From the NCBI RefSeq assembly GCF_030411955.1, contig NZ_JASNRA010000013.1, positions 62,001 to 126,000 of the forward strand: a DNA stretch of 64,000 bases. The letters are read 5' to 3'. The notes under the pieces were generated by a model, which saw nothing but the letters and a program-made list of their open reading frames with translations, did no database searches and was not told the origin of the DNA. This DNA comes from Massilia sp. YIM B02443. GTDB lineage: Bacteria > Pseudomonadota > Gammaproteobacteria > Burkholderiales > Burkholderiaceae_D. The translations under genes were made by a program, and so were the position numbers. This document shows positions 38,952 through 47,721 of the stretch, piece by piece. Position 1 is the first letter of the stretch. Each line of letters begins with the position of its first letter.

Positions 38952-39743
38952 ATGGCGAGCTCCATCGACATCGGCGCGCCATCGCTCTCGACCCGCGACC
39001 TGACCATCCGCTTCGGCGGCCACGTCGCGGTGAACGCGGTCAGCGCCGACTTCTATCCCGGCACCCTGACCGTGATCGTCGGCCCCAACGGCGCCGGCAA
39101 GACCACCTACTTCAACCTGGTCTCGGGCCAGCTCGCCGCCAGCGCCGGCAGCGTGCACCTGCACGGGCGCGACATCACGAAGGACGGCGCCGCGCGCCGC
39201 ACCCGGCTCGGCATCGGACGCGCCTTCCAGCTGACCAACCTGTTCCCGCACCTGACCGTGATCGAGAACGTGCGCCTGGCGGTGCAGAGCCGCGCCGGCC
39301 TTGGGCTGCATTTCTTCTCGATCTGGCCCAGCCACAAGGAACTGATCGCGCGCGCCGAACACTACCTGGAGCGAGTGGCCCTGATCGGACGACGCGACAT
39401 GTTCGTCGGCGCCCTGTCGCACGGCGACCAACGCAAGCTCGAGGTCGCGATCCTGCTGGCGCTGGAGCCGAGCGTGATGATGTTCGACGAGCCGACCGCC
39501 GGCATGAGCGTGGACGAAGTGCCGGTCGTGCTCGACCTGATCCGCCAGGTCAAGCAGGAGCGCGACAAGACCGTGCTGCTGGTCGAACACAAGATGGACG
39601 TGGTGCGCCAGCTGGCCGACCGCATCGTGGTGCTGCACAACGGCGCCCTGGTGGCGGACGGCGAACCGGGCGCGGTGATGCAATCGAAGATCGTACAGGA
39701 AGCCTATCTTGGAACAGCCGAATCCGAACACGCTCAGGCCTGA
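38952..39743 (+). CDS. livG: ABC transporter ATPase, LivG-like
   Basis: 263 residues. Walker A is GPNGAGKTTYFNLVSG, the Q-loop lies in QLTNLFPHLTVIENV, the signature is LSHGDQRKLEVAILLALEPS (replacing LSGGQ), and Walker B is VMMFDEPTAGM followed by a C-terminal His in LLVEHKMDVV. The C-terminal extension is the LivG branch. One ATPase of the heterodimer; pairs with LivF-like 39709. The name means family membership, not amino acid specificity. Confidence 0.93.
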   Translation: MASSIDIGAPSLSTRDLTIRFGGHVAVNAVSADFYPGTLTVIVGPNGAGKTTYFNLVSGQLAASAGSVHLHGRDITKDGAARRTRLGIGRAFQLTNLFPHLTVIENVRLAVQSRAGLGLHFFSIWPSHKELIARAEHYLERVALIGRRDMFVGALSHGDQRKLEVAILLALEPSVMMFDEPTAGMSVDEVPVVLDLIRQVKQERDKTVLLVEHKMDVVRQLADRIVVLHNGALVADGEPGAVMQSKIVQEAYLGTAESEHAQA

Positions 39744-40476
39744 TCCGGGCCACGCCGAACCACTGCTGCAGCTGACTGGCGTGCACACCCGCATCGGCCA
39801 GTACCACATCCTGCAGGGCGTCGACCTGGCGGTGCCGCGCGGCGGCCTGTCGGTGCTGCTGGGCCGCAACGGCGCCGGCAAGACCACCACCCTGCGCACC
39901 ATCATGGGCCTGTGGAAGGCGAGCGAAGGCACGATCCGCTTCGACGGGCGCGACATCACGACACTGGCCACGCCCGACATCGCGCGTGCCGGCATCGCCT
40001 ACGTGCCCGAGAACATGGCCGTGTTTTCCGAACTGACGGTGCGCGAGAACCTGGTGCTGGCGGCGCGCAATGGCGCGCTGGACCAGGCGCGCGTGGACTG
40101 GATCTGCGGCTTCTTCCCGGCCCTGCGCAAGTTCTGGAACTACCCGGCCGGCAACCTGTCGGGCGGCCAGAAGCAGATGGTGGCGATCGCGCGCGCCATC
40201 GTCGAGCCGCGCAAACTGCTGCTGGTCGACGAACCGACCAAGGGCCTGGCGCCGAGCATCGTGCACAGCCTGATCGCGGCCTTTCGCGAACTCAAGGAGC
40301 GCGAAACCACCATCCTGCTGGTCGAGCAGAACTTCAACTTCGTCCGCTCGCTGGGCGACACCGTGAGCGTGATGGACGACGGTCGCGTGGCCCACGCCGG
40401 CACGATGGCGGCGCTGGCCGGCGACGCCGCCCTGCAGCAACGCCTGCTCGGCCTGTCGCTCGATACGCATCAATAG
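39709..40476 (+). CDS. livF: ABC transporter ATPase, LivF-like
   Basis: 255 residues. Walker A is GRNGAGKTTTLRTIMGL, the signature is LSGGQKQMVAIARAIV, and Walker B is LLLVDEPTKGLAP. A TTG start at 39709 with AGGAAG upstream fits and overlaps livG by 35 bases; no better ATG is in range. Second ATPase of the transporter. Confidence 0.93.
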   Translation: MEQPNPNTLRPDPGHAEPLLQLTGVHTRIGQYHILQGVDLAVPRGGLSVLLGRNGAGKTTTLRTIMGLWKASEGTIRFDGRDITTLATPDIARAGIAYVPENMAVFSELTVRENLVLAARNGALDQARVDWICGFFPALRKFWNYPAGNLSGGQKQMVAIARAIVEPRKLLLVDEPTKGLAPSIVHSLIAAFRELKERETTILLVEQNFNFVRSLGDTVSVMDDGRVAHAGTMAALAGDAALQQRLLGLSLDTHQ

Positions 40477-40484
40477 GAACAATC

Positions 40485-41507
40485 ATGAGTGCAACCCTTC
40501 CTCTCCCGCAGCATGAAGCCGCCCTCCCCGGCGCCAGGCGCGACATCGCGCCGCCCTTGCTGGTGCCGATCCTGATGCTGGCCATGCTGCCACTAGTTGG
40601 CAGCTTTCCCACCTGGGTCACGCTGAGCGTCGCCGGCCTGGCGATGGGCATGATGATCTTCATCATGGCCAGCGGCCTGACGCTGGTGTTCGGCCTGATG
40701 AGCGTGCTGAACTTCGGCCACGGCGCCTTCGTCTCGGTCGGCGCCTTCGCCGCCACAATGGTCCTGCTGCCAATGCGCGGCTGGCTCGAAGTCGACTCGC
40801 TGCTGCTCAACCTGGGCGTGCTGGGCCTGGCGGTGCTGCTGGCGATGCTGGTCACCGGCCTGCTCGGCTGGGCCTTCGAACGCATCATCATCATGCCGGT
40901 CTATGGCCAGCACCTGAAGCAGATCCTGATCACGATGGGCGGCATGATCGTCGCCGAGCAACTGATCCACGTGATCTGGGGCGCCGAGACCATCCCGCTG
41001 CCGCTGCCCACCGCGCTGCGCGGAGCGATCCTGTTCCAGGACGCGGCGATCGAGAAATACCGGCTGGTGGCGGTGGTGGTCGGCCTGGTGGTGTTCGCCG
41101 TCATGTTCCTGGTGCTGAACCGCACCAGGATCGGCCTGTTGATCCGCGCCGGTGTCGAGAACGGCGAGATGGTCGAGGCGCTCGGCTACCGCATCCGGCG
41201 CCTGTTCGTGGCCGTGTTCGCCGCCGGCTCGGCGCTGGCCGGCCTGGGCGGCGTGATGTGGGGCCTGTACAAGGAAACCCTGAACGCGGCCATGGGCGGC
41301 GAGCTGATGGTGATGATCTTCATCGTGGTGATCATCGGCGGCCTCGGCTCGGTGGGTGGCTGCTTCATCGCCGCGCTGTTGACGGCGCTGGTGGCCAATT
41401 ACGCCGGCTTCCTGGCGCCCAAGGTCGCGCTGGTCTCGAACATCATCCTGATGATCGCGATCCTGCTGTGGCGCCCGGCGGGCTTGTATTCACGCATTGG
41501 CCGATAA
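40485..41507 (+). CDS. livH: ABC transporter permease, LivH-like
   Basis: A 340-residue inner-membrane permease with about eight to nine helices. FGLMSVLNFGHGAFVSVGAF is the LivH hallmark (L-N-F-x-H-G), and VIIGGLGSVGGCFIAALLTA carries the EAA-loop neighbourhood. The start is ATG 40485 with AGGAAC before it. It is 8 bases after livF. Confidence 0.94.
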   Translation: MSATLPLPQHEAALPGARRDIAPPLLVPILMLAMLPLVGSFPTWVTLSVAGLAMGMMIFIMASGLTLVFGLMSVLNFGHGAFVSVGAFAATMVLLPMRGWLEVDSLLLNLGVLGLAVLLAMLVTGLLGWAFERIIIMPVYGQHLKQILITMGGMIVAEQLIHVIWGAETIPLPLPTALRGAILFQDAAIEKYRLVAVVVGLVVFAVMFLVLNRTRIGLLIRAGVENGEMVEALGYRIRRLFVAVFAAGSALAGLGGVMWGLYKETLNAAMGGELMVMIFIVVIIGGLGSVGGCFIAALLTALVANYAGFLAPKVALVSNIILMIAILLWRPAGLYSRIGR

Positions 41508-41520
41508 GGCGGAGGTAAGC

Positions 41521-42600
41521 ATGCTGCACCGACTCCTTTCCGGCGACCTGCCGCGCAGCCGCGTACTCACCGGCGTCCTGCTACTGATCGTAGCCGGCCT
41601 GGCGCTGGCGCCGTTCCTGTTTTCGGGCGCGCGTCCGCTCAACACCGCCGCCACCATCTGCGTCTACATCGTGCTGGTCGCCTCCTACGACCTGCTGCTG
41701 GGCTACACCGGCATCGTCTCGTTCGCGCACACCATGTTCTACGGCATCGGGGCCTACGGCATCGGCCTGGCGCTGGCACGCGTCGACGAGCCGACCTGGG
41801 GCGTGGCGCTGGCCGGGCTTGGCCTCGCGCTGCTGCTGGCGCTGGCACTGGCGCTGGTGGTCGGCCTGTTCGCGCTGCGCGTACGCGCCATTTTCTACGC
41901 CATGATCACGCTGGCCGTGGCCTCCTCGTTCGCGGTACTGGCTTCGCAACTGTCGGACTTCACCGGCGGCGAGGACGGCGTCACTTTCAGCGTGCCCGAG
42001 CTGCTGTCGCCGAGTTTCCTCCTGTTCGAGAACGACGTGCTGGGCCGCTACGTCGACGGCAAGGTGCTGACCTATTACCTGGTGTTCTGCGGCTGCCTGG
42101 TACTGTTCCTCTTCCTGCTGCGGCTGGTGAATTCGCCGTTCGGGCGCGTGCTGCAGGCGATCCGCGAGAACGAGTTCCGCGCCGAGGCGCTCGGCTACCG
42201 CACCATGGTGTACCGCATCTGGGCCAACTGCCTGGCGGCGCTGGTGGCCTGCCTGGCCGGCGCCCTGATGGCGCTGTGGCTGCGCTACGTCGGCCCCAAG
42301 ACCTCGCTCGGCTTCGAGGTGATGACCGACATCCTGCTGATCGTGGTCATCGGCGGCATGGGCACGATGTATGGCGCGGTGGTCGGCGCCACCCTGTTCA
42401 TCCTGGCCCAGAACTACCTGAAGGAACTGATGGCGCACGGCTCCGAGGCCATGGCCGGTGCGCCGATGCTGGCCGCCGCCCTGCATCCCGACCGCTGGAT
42501 GCTGTGGCTGGGGGTGCTGTTCATCCTGTCGATCTACTTCTTCCCGATCGGGATCGTCGGCAAGCTGCGCCTGCGCGCCTGGCTGGCACGGCAACGCTAG
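41521..42600 (+). CDS. livM: ABC transporter permease, LivM-like
   Basis: A 359-residue permease. A strong GGAGGT site (41513-41518) sets ATG 41521. The family mark is YDLLLGYTGIVSFAHTMFYG (G-x-x-S-F-x-H), with VIGGMGTMYGAVVGATLFIL near the end. About nine membrane helices. It closes the five-gene transporter, and a terminator follows at 42617. Confidence 0.94.
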   Translation: MLHRLLSGDLPRSRVLTGVLLLIVAGLALAPFLFSGARPLNTAATICVYIVLVASYDLLLGYTGIVSFAHTMFYGIGAYGIGLALARVDEPTWGVALAGLGLALLLALALALVVGLFALRVRAIFYAMITLAVASSFAVLASQLSDFTGGEDGVTFSVPELLSPSFLLFENDVLGRYVDGKVLTYYLVFCGCLVLFLFLLRLVNSPFGRVLQAIRENEFRAEALGYRTMVYRIWANCLAALVACLAGALMALWLRYVGPKTSLGFEVMTDILLIVVIGGMGTMYGAVVGATLFILAQNYLKELMAHGSEAMAGAPMLAAALHPDRWMLWLGVLFILSIYFFPIGIVGKLRLRAWLARQR

Positions 42601-42616
42601 CGCCCGTCACTATTCC

Positions 42617-42644
42617 AGGGGCCTCTTCGGAGGCCATTTTTTTT
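42617..42644 (+). terminator. intrinsic terminator of the liv-type operon
   Basis: GGCCTC-TTCG-GAGGCC (42620-42635) is a stable UUCG-type tetraloop hairpin followed by ATTTTTTTT. It comes 20 bases after the LivM stop codon. Confidence 0.92.
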
Positions 42645-42841
42645 GGCGGACTGTTCAGCAAAAGCAAGGTTAACGGCCCAGTTCCACAATCCACCTTGAG
42701 CCAACCGTGATCAACGGCTCGGGCCGTCCAAACCACATCAATACCGCTTCGCTTGTCGTTCTTATTCTGAAGATGGCAATGGCCTCGTCGTTTGCCAGCG
42801 CGGGGACTCCCATCCTTCTGGCTCAACAGAGAGACATCTTC

Positions 42842-43516
42842 ATGAAACGGCTCACATTCCGTAGTTCGGCGGCCGCCGCGGCGATCGTCGCCGCGGCCGC
42901 AACCGCCTCCGCGCCGGCGCAGGCGCAGGCCGGCGTTACCGTGCTGGATGAAGGCTTCGCCAATCTGGCGGGGCTGACCGGTTGGGACAGCATCAACCGC
43001 AGCATCCCGCCCGGCACCGGCTGGTTCCAGGGCAATGCCGGCATCTTCGCCGCCCAGGCCGGGCCCGAGAACTCGTATGCCGGCGCCAACTTCCTCGGCG
43101 CCGCCAACGGCGCCGGCGCAGTCGACAATTGGCTGATCACGCCCACCCTCACCCTGACCGGCCTCAGCACGCTGTCGTTCTTCACCAACCGCGAGGCCGC
43201 GGCGCCTTTTGCCGACCTGCTCGAAGTGCGCTTCGGCGCCGGCAGCGGCACCGATGCCGCCTCGTTCGACACCGTCCTGGCCACGATCGGCGGCGCCAGC
43301 GCCTTCCCGACCGACTGGACGCAATGGAACGCCGATCTCGCGGTCGAAGGGCCAGGACGCTTCGCCTTCCGCTACCTGGGCGACGCCGCCACGCTCAGCT
43401 ACATCGGACTGGACACCGTGCGCGTCGTCACCGCCGTGCCGGAGCCGGCCTTCTGGCTGATGCTGGCCGGCGGCCTCGGCATGGTCGGCCTGGCGCGGCG
43501 CCGCCTCGGTCAATAA
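42842..43516 (+). CDS. PEP-CTERM sorted protein with choice-of-anchor J domain
   Basis: A 224-residue surface protein. Signal peptide residues 1-27 end APAQAQA. The middle holds a jelly-roll-like region, VLDEGFANLAGLTGWDSIN and NWLITPTLTLTGLSTLSFF, that matches the choice-of-anchor J pattern. The C-terminus is VPEPAFWLMLAGGLGMVGLA followed by RRRLGQ: the PEP-CTERM motif (V-P-E-P), a membrane segment and a basic tail, recognised by exosortase. The exosortase itself is not in the window. AGAGAGA upstream is a modest ribosome site. It starts 18 bases before the post-PEP-CTERM gene. Confidence 0.9.
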   Translation: MKRLTFRSSAAAAAIVAAAATASAPAQAQAGVTVLDEGFANLAGLTGWDSINRSIPPGTGWFQGNAGIFAAQAGPENSYAGANFLGAANGAGAVDNWLITPTLTLTGLSTLSFFTNREAAAPFADLLEVRFGAGSGTDAASFDTVLATIGGASAFPTDWTQWNADLAVEGPGRFAFRYLGDAATLSYIGLDTVRVVTAVPEPAFWLMLAGGLGMVGLARRRLGQ

Positions 43517-43533
43517 GGCTACCGGAGAAGATC

Positions 43534-44061
43534 ATGAGAACCACCGCCCCATTGTTTATCCTGCCGCTGGCCCTGCTGTGTTCGGCAGCCGGCGCGACCA
43601 ACCAGGCGCCGCCATCGCCCGCAGCACAGCCGGCGCCACAGGCTTCGGCCCAGAGTCCGGCCCAGGCCTCGACCCGGACTCCGGCGCCGGCTTCGAATGG
43701 CGTCCCGGGTTCGGGCGCCGGTTCGACGCCCGCAGGCGGCGCCCAGGGCTTGACCGTCGTGCGCGACGCCGAAACCGGCCGCCTGCGCGCCCCGACCCCG
43801 GACGAGATGCGCGCCCTGCAGCGCAAGGGTCCGTCAGCGCTGGCCGCGCCCCCGCCGCCGACCATGATCACCGGCCCCGACGGCAGGCGCCACGTGCAGC
43901 TCGGCGAGCGCGGCCTGGTGTATTCGGTGGTCAAGCGCGCCCCTGACGGCAAGCTCGACCAGCAATGCGTGCACGGCGCCGCCGCCGCCGGGCGCGCCCT
44001 CGCCCAACCCACGCTCGACCGCAACGGCGCCGTCCAGGAGGCCCGCCATGATCACCGCTAA
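43534..44061 (+). CDS. post-PEP-CTERM-1 domain protein
   Basis: A 175-residue exported protein with signal MRTTAPLFILPLALLCSAAGA and a long Pro/Ala/Ser-rich linker (about residues 25-75). The end GLTVVRDAETGRLRAPTPDE and RRHVQLGERGLVYSVVKRAP match the post-PEP-CTERM-1 pattern, and one Cys near the C-terminus (QQCVHG) is typical. GGAGAAG precedes ATG 43534. It overlaps the next gene by 14 bases. Role unknown; by name and place it follows PEP-CTERM genes. Confidence 0.75.
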   Translation: MRTTAPLFILPLALLCSAAGATNQAPPSPAAQPAPQASAQSPAQASTRTPAPASNGVPGSGAGSTPAGGAQGLTVVRDAETGRLRAPTPDEMRALQRKGPSALAAPPPPTMITGPDGRRHVQLGERGLVYSVVKRAPDGKLDQQCVHGAAAAGRALAQPTLDRNGAVQEARHDHR

Positions 44062-45484
44062 TCTCGCCGCCCGCGCAACCGCCATCGTGCTGCTGGCGCT
44101 GGCCACCTTCGCCAACGTCGGCGCCGCGCGCGCCGCCACCATCGTGATCGTCAACCAGAACGCGGCCGGCGTCGGTTTCAACGATCCGACCCCGGCCGCG
44201 CCGGTGGGCGGCAATCCCGGCACCACGCTGGGCGAGCAGCGCCTGAACGCGTTCCAGCGCGCCGCCGACATCTGGGGCGCGACCTTGACCAGCGACGTGC
44301 CGATCCGGATCGGCGCCTCGTTCGTGCCGCTGGCCTGCGACGCCACCGGCGCCGTGCTCGGCTCGGCCGGCGCCAACGAGATCTGGAGCGACTTCCCCAA
44401 CGCGCCGCGCGCCAACACCTGGTATCCGGCCGCGCTGGCCAGCAAGCTGCTCGGCCTGGACGTCAGCGCCCCGACCGTGCCGCACATCATCGCGCGCTTC
44501 AATTCGCGGCTCGGCCTGTTCCCGGACTGCGTGCCCGGCCTGACCTTCTACCTGGGCTTCGACAACAACGCCGGCGACGGGATCGACCTGGTCACCACGC
44601 TGTTGCACGAGATCGCGCACGGGCTCGGCTTCCAGACCTTCACCGACGACGAGACCGGCGCCCGGATCCTCGACATTCCGTCGATCTGGGACCACTATCT
44701 GATCGACAACCGCACCGAGCGCCTGTGGGTGCAGATGACCGACGCCGAACGGGTGGCCTCGGCCATCGCCTGGCGCGGCCTGTCATGGAACGGCGCCAAC
44801 GTCACCGCCGCCGTCCCGGCCGCGCTGGGACCGGCCTCGGTGCTGAGCATCAGCGGGCCGAACGCGGGCGGCGCGGCCGGCGCCTATGCGGTCGGCGACG
44901 CCACCTTCGGCACGCCGGTGTCGGGCAGCGCGGTGAGCGGCCAGCTGATGCCGGTGGTCGACCAGAGCAACGGCACTGGCCTGGCCTGCACTGCGCTGAA
45001 CGCGACCAATGCGCGCGCCGTGCGCGGCAACATCGCCCTGGTCGATCGCGGCAGCTGCGACTTCGTGGTCAAGGCCCGCAACGTCCAGGCGGCCGGCGCG
45101 ATCGGCATGGTGCTGGCCGACGTCGTGCCGGGCGAGGTGGCCGGCTTGCCGGGGACCGATCCGGCGATCACGATCACCTCGGTGCGCATCACCCAGGCCG
45201 ACGGCCAGACGCTGAAGACGGCGCTGCAGCAGCGCTCGCGCACCCGCTCGGGCGTGGTGGCGCGGCTGGCGTCCGACGCGTCCAGGCTGGCCGGCGCCGA
45301 CGCCCAGCGGCGCATGTTGATGTACACGCCGAGCGTCAACGCGCCCGGCTCCTCGGTATCGCACTACACCACCGAGGCGCGCCCGAACCAGCTGATGGAA
45401 CCGGCGATCAACGACGACCTGCCGCACGTGGTGACGCCGCCGCGCGACCTGACCTATCCGCTGCTGCGCGATATTGGCTGGTAA
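44048..45484 (+). CDS. exported metalloprotease with PA domain
   Basis: A 478-residue secreted protein. Signal peptide ends NVGAARA. The zinc-binding motif is HEIAHGLGF (His187, Glu188, His191) in LVTTLLHEIAHGLGFQTF, an HExxH protease signature. A protease-associated (PA) domain lies at about 265-410, including RGNIALVDRGSCDFVVKARN and AGAIGMVLADVV. After it, NQLMEPAIND resembles a Met-turn and the protein ends LLRDIGW. So the PA domain is inserted between active-site helix and Met-turn. It is the third of three linked genes for secreted proteins. Enzyme class is inferred from the motif; no substrate is known. Confidence 0.85.
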   Translation: MITANLAARATAIVLLALATFANVGAARAATIVIVNQNAAGVGFNDPTPAAPVGGNPGTTLGEQRLNAFQRAADIWGATLTSDVPIRIGASFVPLACDATGAVLGSAGANEIWSDFPNAPRANTWYPAALASKLLGLDVSAPTVPHIIARFNSRLGLFPDCVPGLTFYLGFDNNAGDGIDLVTTLLHEIAHGLGFQTFTDDETGARILDIPSIWDHYLIDNRTERLWVQMTDAERVASAIAWRGLSWNGANVTAAVPAALGPASVLSISGPNAGGAAGAYAVGDATFGTPVSGSAVSGQLMPVVDQSNGTGLACTALNATNARAVRGNIALVDRGSCDFVVKARNVQAAGAIGMVLADVVPGEVAGLPGTDPAITITSVRITQADGQTLKTALQQRSRTRSGVVARLASDASRLAGADAQRRMLMYTPSVNAPGSSVSHYTTEARPNQLMEPAINDDLPHVVTPPRDLTYPLLRDIGW

Positions 45485-45560
45485 GCGCGGCTGCTGATCG
45501 GCCATCGTCCGACAATGGCTGCGGCAATAGAAAGTAGCCGCAAGATGTGACACGCAAAAA

Positions 45561-45594
45561 GCAAAAAGCCGGCCGCCCTCGCGGGCGCCGGCTT
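45561..45594. terminator. bidirectional terminator between metalloprotease and ppa
   Basis: AAGCCGGCCGCC and GGCGCCGGCTT pair in a strong hairpin with one bulge. On the minus strand it is followed by TTTTTGCTTTTT, which suits ppa; on the plus strand it stops the protease gene. Confidence 0.75.
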
Positions 45595-45677
45595 CATTCG
45601 GCAAATAACAGCTCGATACTGGCCGAGGCTGCGCACAGCCCCGGTCCAGGTTCGACCCGGCACGATCCGACGGTGGC

Positions 45678-46217
45678 TCAGGCCTGGCTTTGCTTCTTGA
45701 ACGCTTCCACGCCGTTGACCAGCTCGGCCTTGGCTTCGTCGATGCCGGCCCAGCCTTCGATCTTGACCCACTTGCCTGGTTCCAGATCCTTGTAGTGTTC
45801 GAAGAAGTGCTGGATCTGCTTGACGCGCAGTTCTTCCAGGTCGTCCAGCGACTGGATTTTCTTGTACATCGGCAGGACTTTTTCGACCGGCACGGCGATC
45901 ACCTTGGCGTCGCCGCCGCCGTCATCGGTCATCTTCAGCACGCCCAGCGCGCGGCAACGCACCACCACGCCCGGCGGCAGCGGGAACGGGGTGATGACCA
46001 GCACGTCGCACGGGTCGCCGTCGTCGGCGATGGTCTGCGGCACGTAGCCGTAGTTGCACGGATAGTGCATGGCGGTACCCATGAAGCGGTCGACGAAGAT
46101 CGCGCCGCTGTCCTTGTCGACCTCGTACTTGACCGGGTCGGCGTTCATCGGGATTTCGATGATGACGTTGAAGTCGTTCGGCACGTCTTTGCCGGCTGGG
46201 ACGTTATTCAGGCTCAT
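45678..46217 (-). CDS. ppa: inorganic pyrophosphatase
   Basis: Hydrolyses pyrophosphate to drive biosynthesis. Family I, 179 residues. [40 protein letters not shown] (the metal-binding D-x-D-P-x-D region) and [20 protein letters not shown] are all typical. ATG 46217 is used because AAGGA precedes it; an in-frame ATG seven codons earlier has none. The gene stands alone between the metalloprotease and hemY. Confidence 0.97.
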   Translation of the reverse strand: MSLNNVPAGKDVPNDFNVIIEIPMNADPVKYEVDKDSGAIFVDRFMGTAMHYPCNYGYVPQTIADDGDPCDVLVITPFPLPPGVVVRCRALGVLKMTDDGGGDAKVIAVPVEKVLPMYKKIQSLDDLEELRVKQIQHFFEHYKDLEPGKWVKIEGWAGIDEAKAELVNGVEAFKKQSQA

Positions 46218-46373
46218 GGATGGTCCTTGGTTGCTCAAGAGTCAATAATAGACCGTCATTATAGCGAAACGCACAATCCCTGTGCGGGTGGTCGGTAGGC
46301 AATGGTGTGCGTGCGCTGCGCGAACGGTGACCGGCCCGTGGATCCCGATCGACCGGCAACCGTTGATGGCGAC

Positions 46374-46407
46374 GCAGGGTGGACGGGCATCCCGTCCACG
46401 CGTTCAA
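46374..46407. repeat. GTGGACG-type hairpin repeat
   Basis: GCAGGGTGGACGGGCATCCC followed by GTCCACGCGTTCAA, one unit of the dispersed repeat family, in the gap between ppa and hemY. A degenerate relative forms the last codons of hemY nearby. Confidence 0.7.
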
Positions 46408-46468
46408 ATCACGCGTGCCGGGAGGTATTGCCCCCCCACCGCCGGCACGGCCCGACGCGCAACGCCGA

Positions 46469-47695
46469 TCAGACGAGCGCCGACCGCTTCGACGGCATCG
46501 CCGTCCAACCCACCAGCGCACACTGCCGGTAATGATTCGCCGCCTCCTGCTCCTGCCCCAGCGCCTCGTGCATCTGGGCCAGCTTCAGGTGCGCCTCGCG
46601 CACCATCTCCGCGTCCAGCGCGTCTGAAAGCGCCTGCTCCAGGTAGCGCTGCGCCTTGCCCCACAGTTTCTGCTTCAGGCACAGGGAACCGAGCGTCAGC
46701 GCCAGCTGCGCATCCATCGGACGCGTCTTGCGCCACTGTTCGCAGCTTTCGATCTGGGCCAGCAGGGTCGGCGAACCGGCCGGACCGGCGGCGTCGCGGT
46801 AGGCGCGCACCACCCGCTCGTCCCAGTCCGCCTTGAGCGACTCTTCGGCGATGGCGCGTGCTTCGTCGTGCAGGCCGCACGCATTGAAGGCCTCGGCTGC
46901 GCGCGCCGCGATATACGGCGCCGTGCGCTCGGCCGCCGGCACCCCGGCCCAGGTACGGCGGATCGATTCGGCATCGTGTCCGCCCTCGCCCAGCAAGGAC
47001 TGGTAGGCCAGCTCGCGCAAGCGCTTGGCCAGGGCCGGATGCAGCGCCTTGCGCTTGTCGAGGATGCGCACCAGGCGCAGCACTTCGGGCCAATTACGCG
47101 CCTGCTGGTTGGCCTTCATCGCCCATTGCAGGGCGTGGATATGGCGCTGGCCGCTGGCGAACAGTTCGTCCACCGCCTGCAGCGCGGCGTCGTGCTGGTG
47201 GTCGTCGACCAGCAGCTCGGTCACCGTCATCAGGCGTGCGGTCTTGAGCGAAGCGTCGTGGGCGACGCCGGCCAGCCAGGCGTCGCGTCGCGCCGGCTCG
47301 CGCATGCGGTGCGCGGCGCGCGCGCCGATCAGGGACGCGAGGCCCGCGTTCTCGGGCAGCTCGGCGGCGCGCATGGCGGCCTTTTCGGCGTGGCCGAAGC
47401 GGCCTTCGAACAGGGCCTTGAGCGCATCGCGCAAGCCTTTGTTGCCTTCGCGCTCGCGCTTGCGCTGGCGATAGGCGGCCACGCGCTGCGGCATGCGCGC
47501 GGTGGCGTAGAAGGCGCGCACCAGCCCGTACAGGGCCACGAACAGCGCGCCCAGCATCAGCACGAACAGGTTGAGCGACATGTCGATCCGGTGCGGCGGA
47601 TAGAACAGCACCACGTTGCCCGGATTGAAGCGCGCGGTCACGGCAATGCCGATGGCAGTGGCCATCAGCGCGACTAACCAGAGGAGTAAACGCAT
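46469..47695 (-). CDS. hemY: HemY, heme-biosynthesis-associated TPR membrane protein
   Basis: A 408-residue inner-membrane protein. Two membrane segments lie at the start (LLLWLVALMATAIGIAV and LFVLMLGALFVALYGLV), as in E. coli HemY, and the rest is a TPR-like periplasmic helical region (for example HDAALQAVDELFASGQRHIH). The HemY role in heme synthesis is not clear. It follows hemX by 26 bases on the same strand. The last codons (VGWTAMPSKRS) seem to be encoded by a degenerate GTAGGGTTGGACGG-type repeat, so the true C-terminus may have been extended. Confidence 0.93.
   Translation of the reverse strand: MRLLLWLVALMATAIGIAVTARFNPGNVVLFYPPHRIDMSLNLFVLMLGALFVALYGLVRAFYATARMPQRVAAYRQRKREREGNKGLRDALKALFEGRFGHAEKAAMRAAELPENAGLASLIGARAAHRMREPARRDAWLAGVAHDASLKTARLMTVTELLVDDHQHDAALQAVDELFASGQRHIHALQWAMKANQQARNWPEVLRLVRILDKRKALHPALAKRLRELAYQSLLGEGGHDAESIRRTWAGVPAAERTAPYIAARAAEAFNACGLHDEARAIAEESLKADWDERVVRAYRDAAGPAGSPTLLAQIESCEQWRKTRPMDAQLALTLGSLCLKQKLWGKAQRYLEQALSDALDAEMVREAHLKLAQMHEALGQEQEAANHYRQCALVGWTAMPSKRSALV
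46485..46512. repeat. degenerate repeat copy inside the hemY 3' end
   Basis: On the minus strand this is GTTGGACGGCGATGCCGTCG followed by AAGCG, resembling GTAGGGTGGACGGC..GCCGTCCACGCG. It encodes the last HemY residues. Less similar than the other copies, so the assignment is tentative. Confidence 0.4.
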
Positions 47696-47721
47696 TATTA
47701 TCGCTTCGCTTTGTGCATGGC

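Noticed and set aside
42650..42841. A sigma-54 promoter for the PEP-CTERM gene
   Set aside because: No GG-N10-GC pair with proper spacing was found; the nearest pairs are 11 bases apart.
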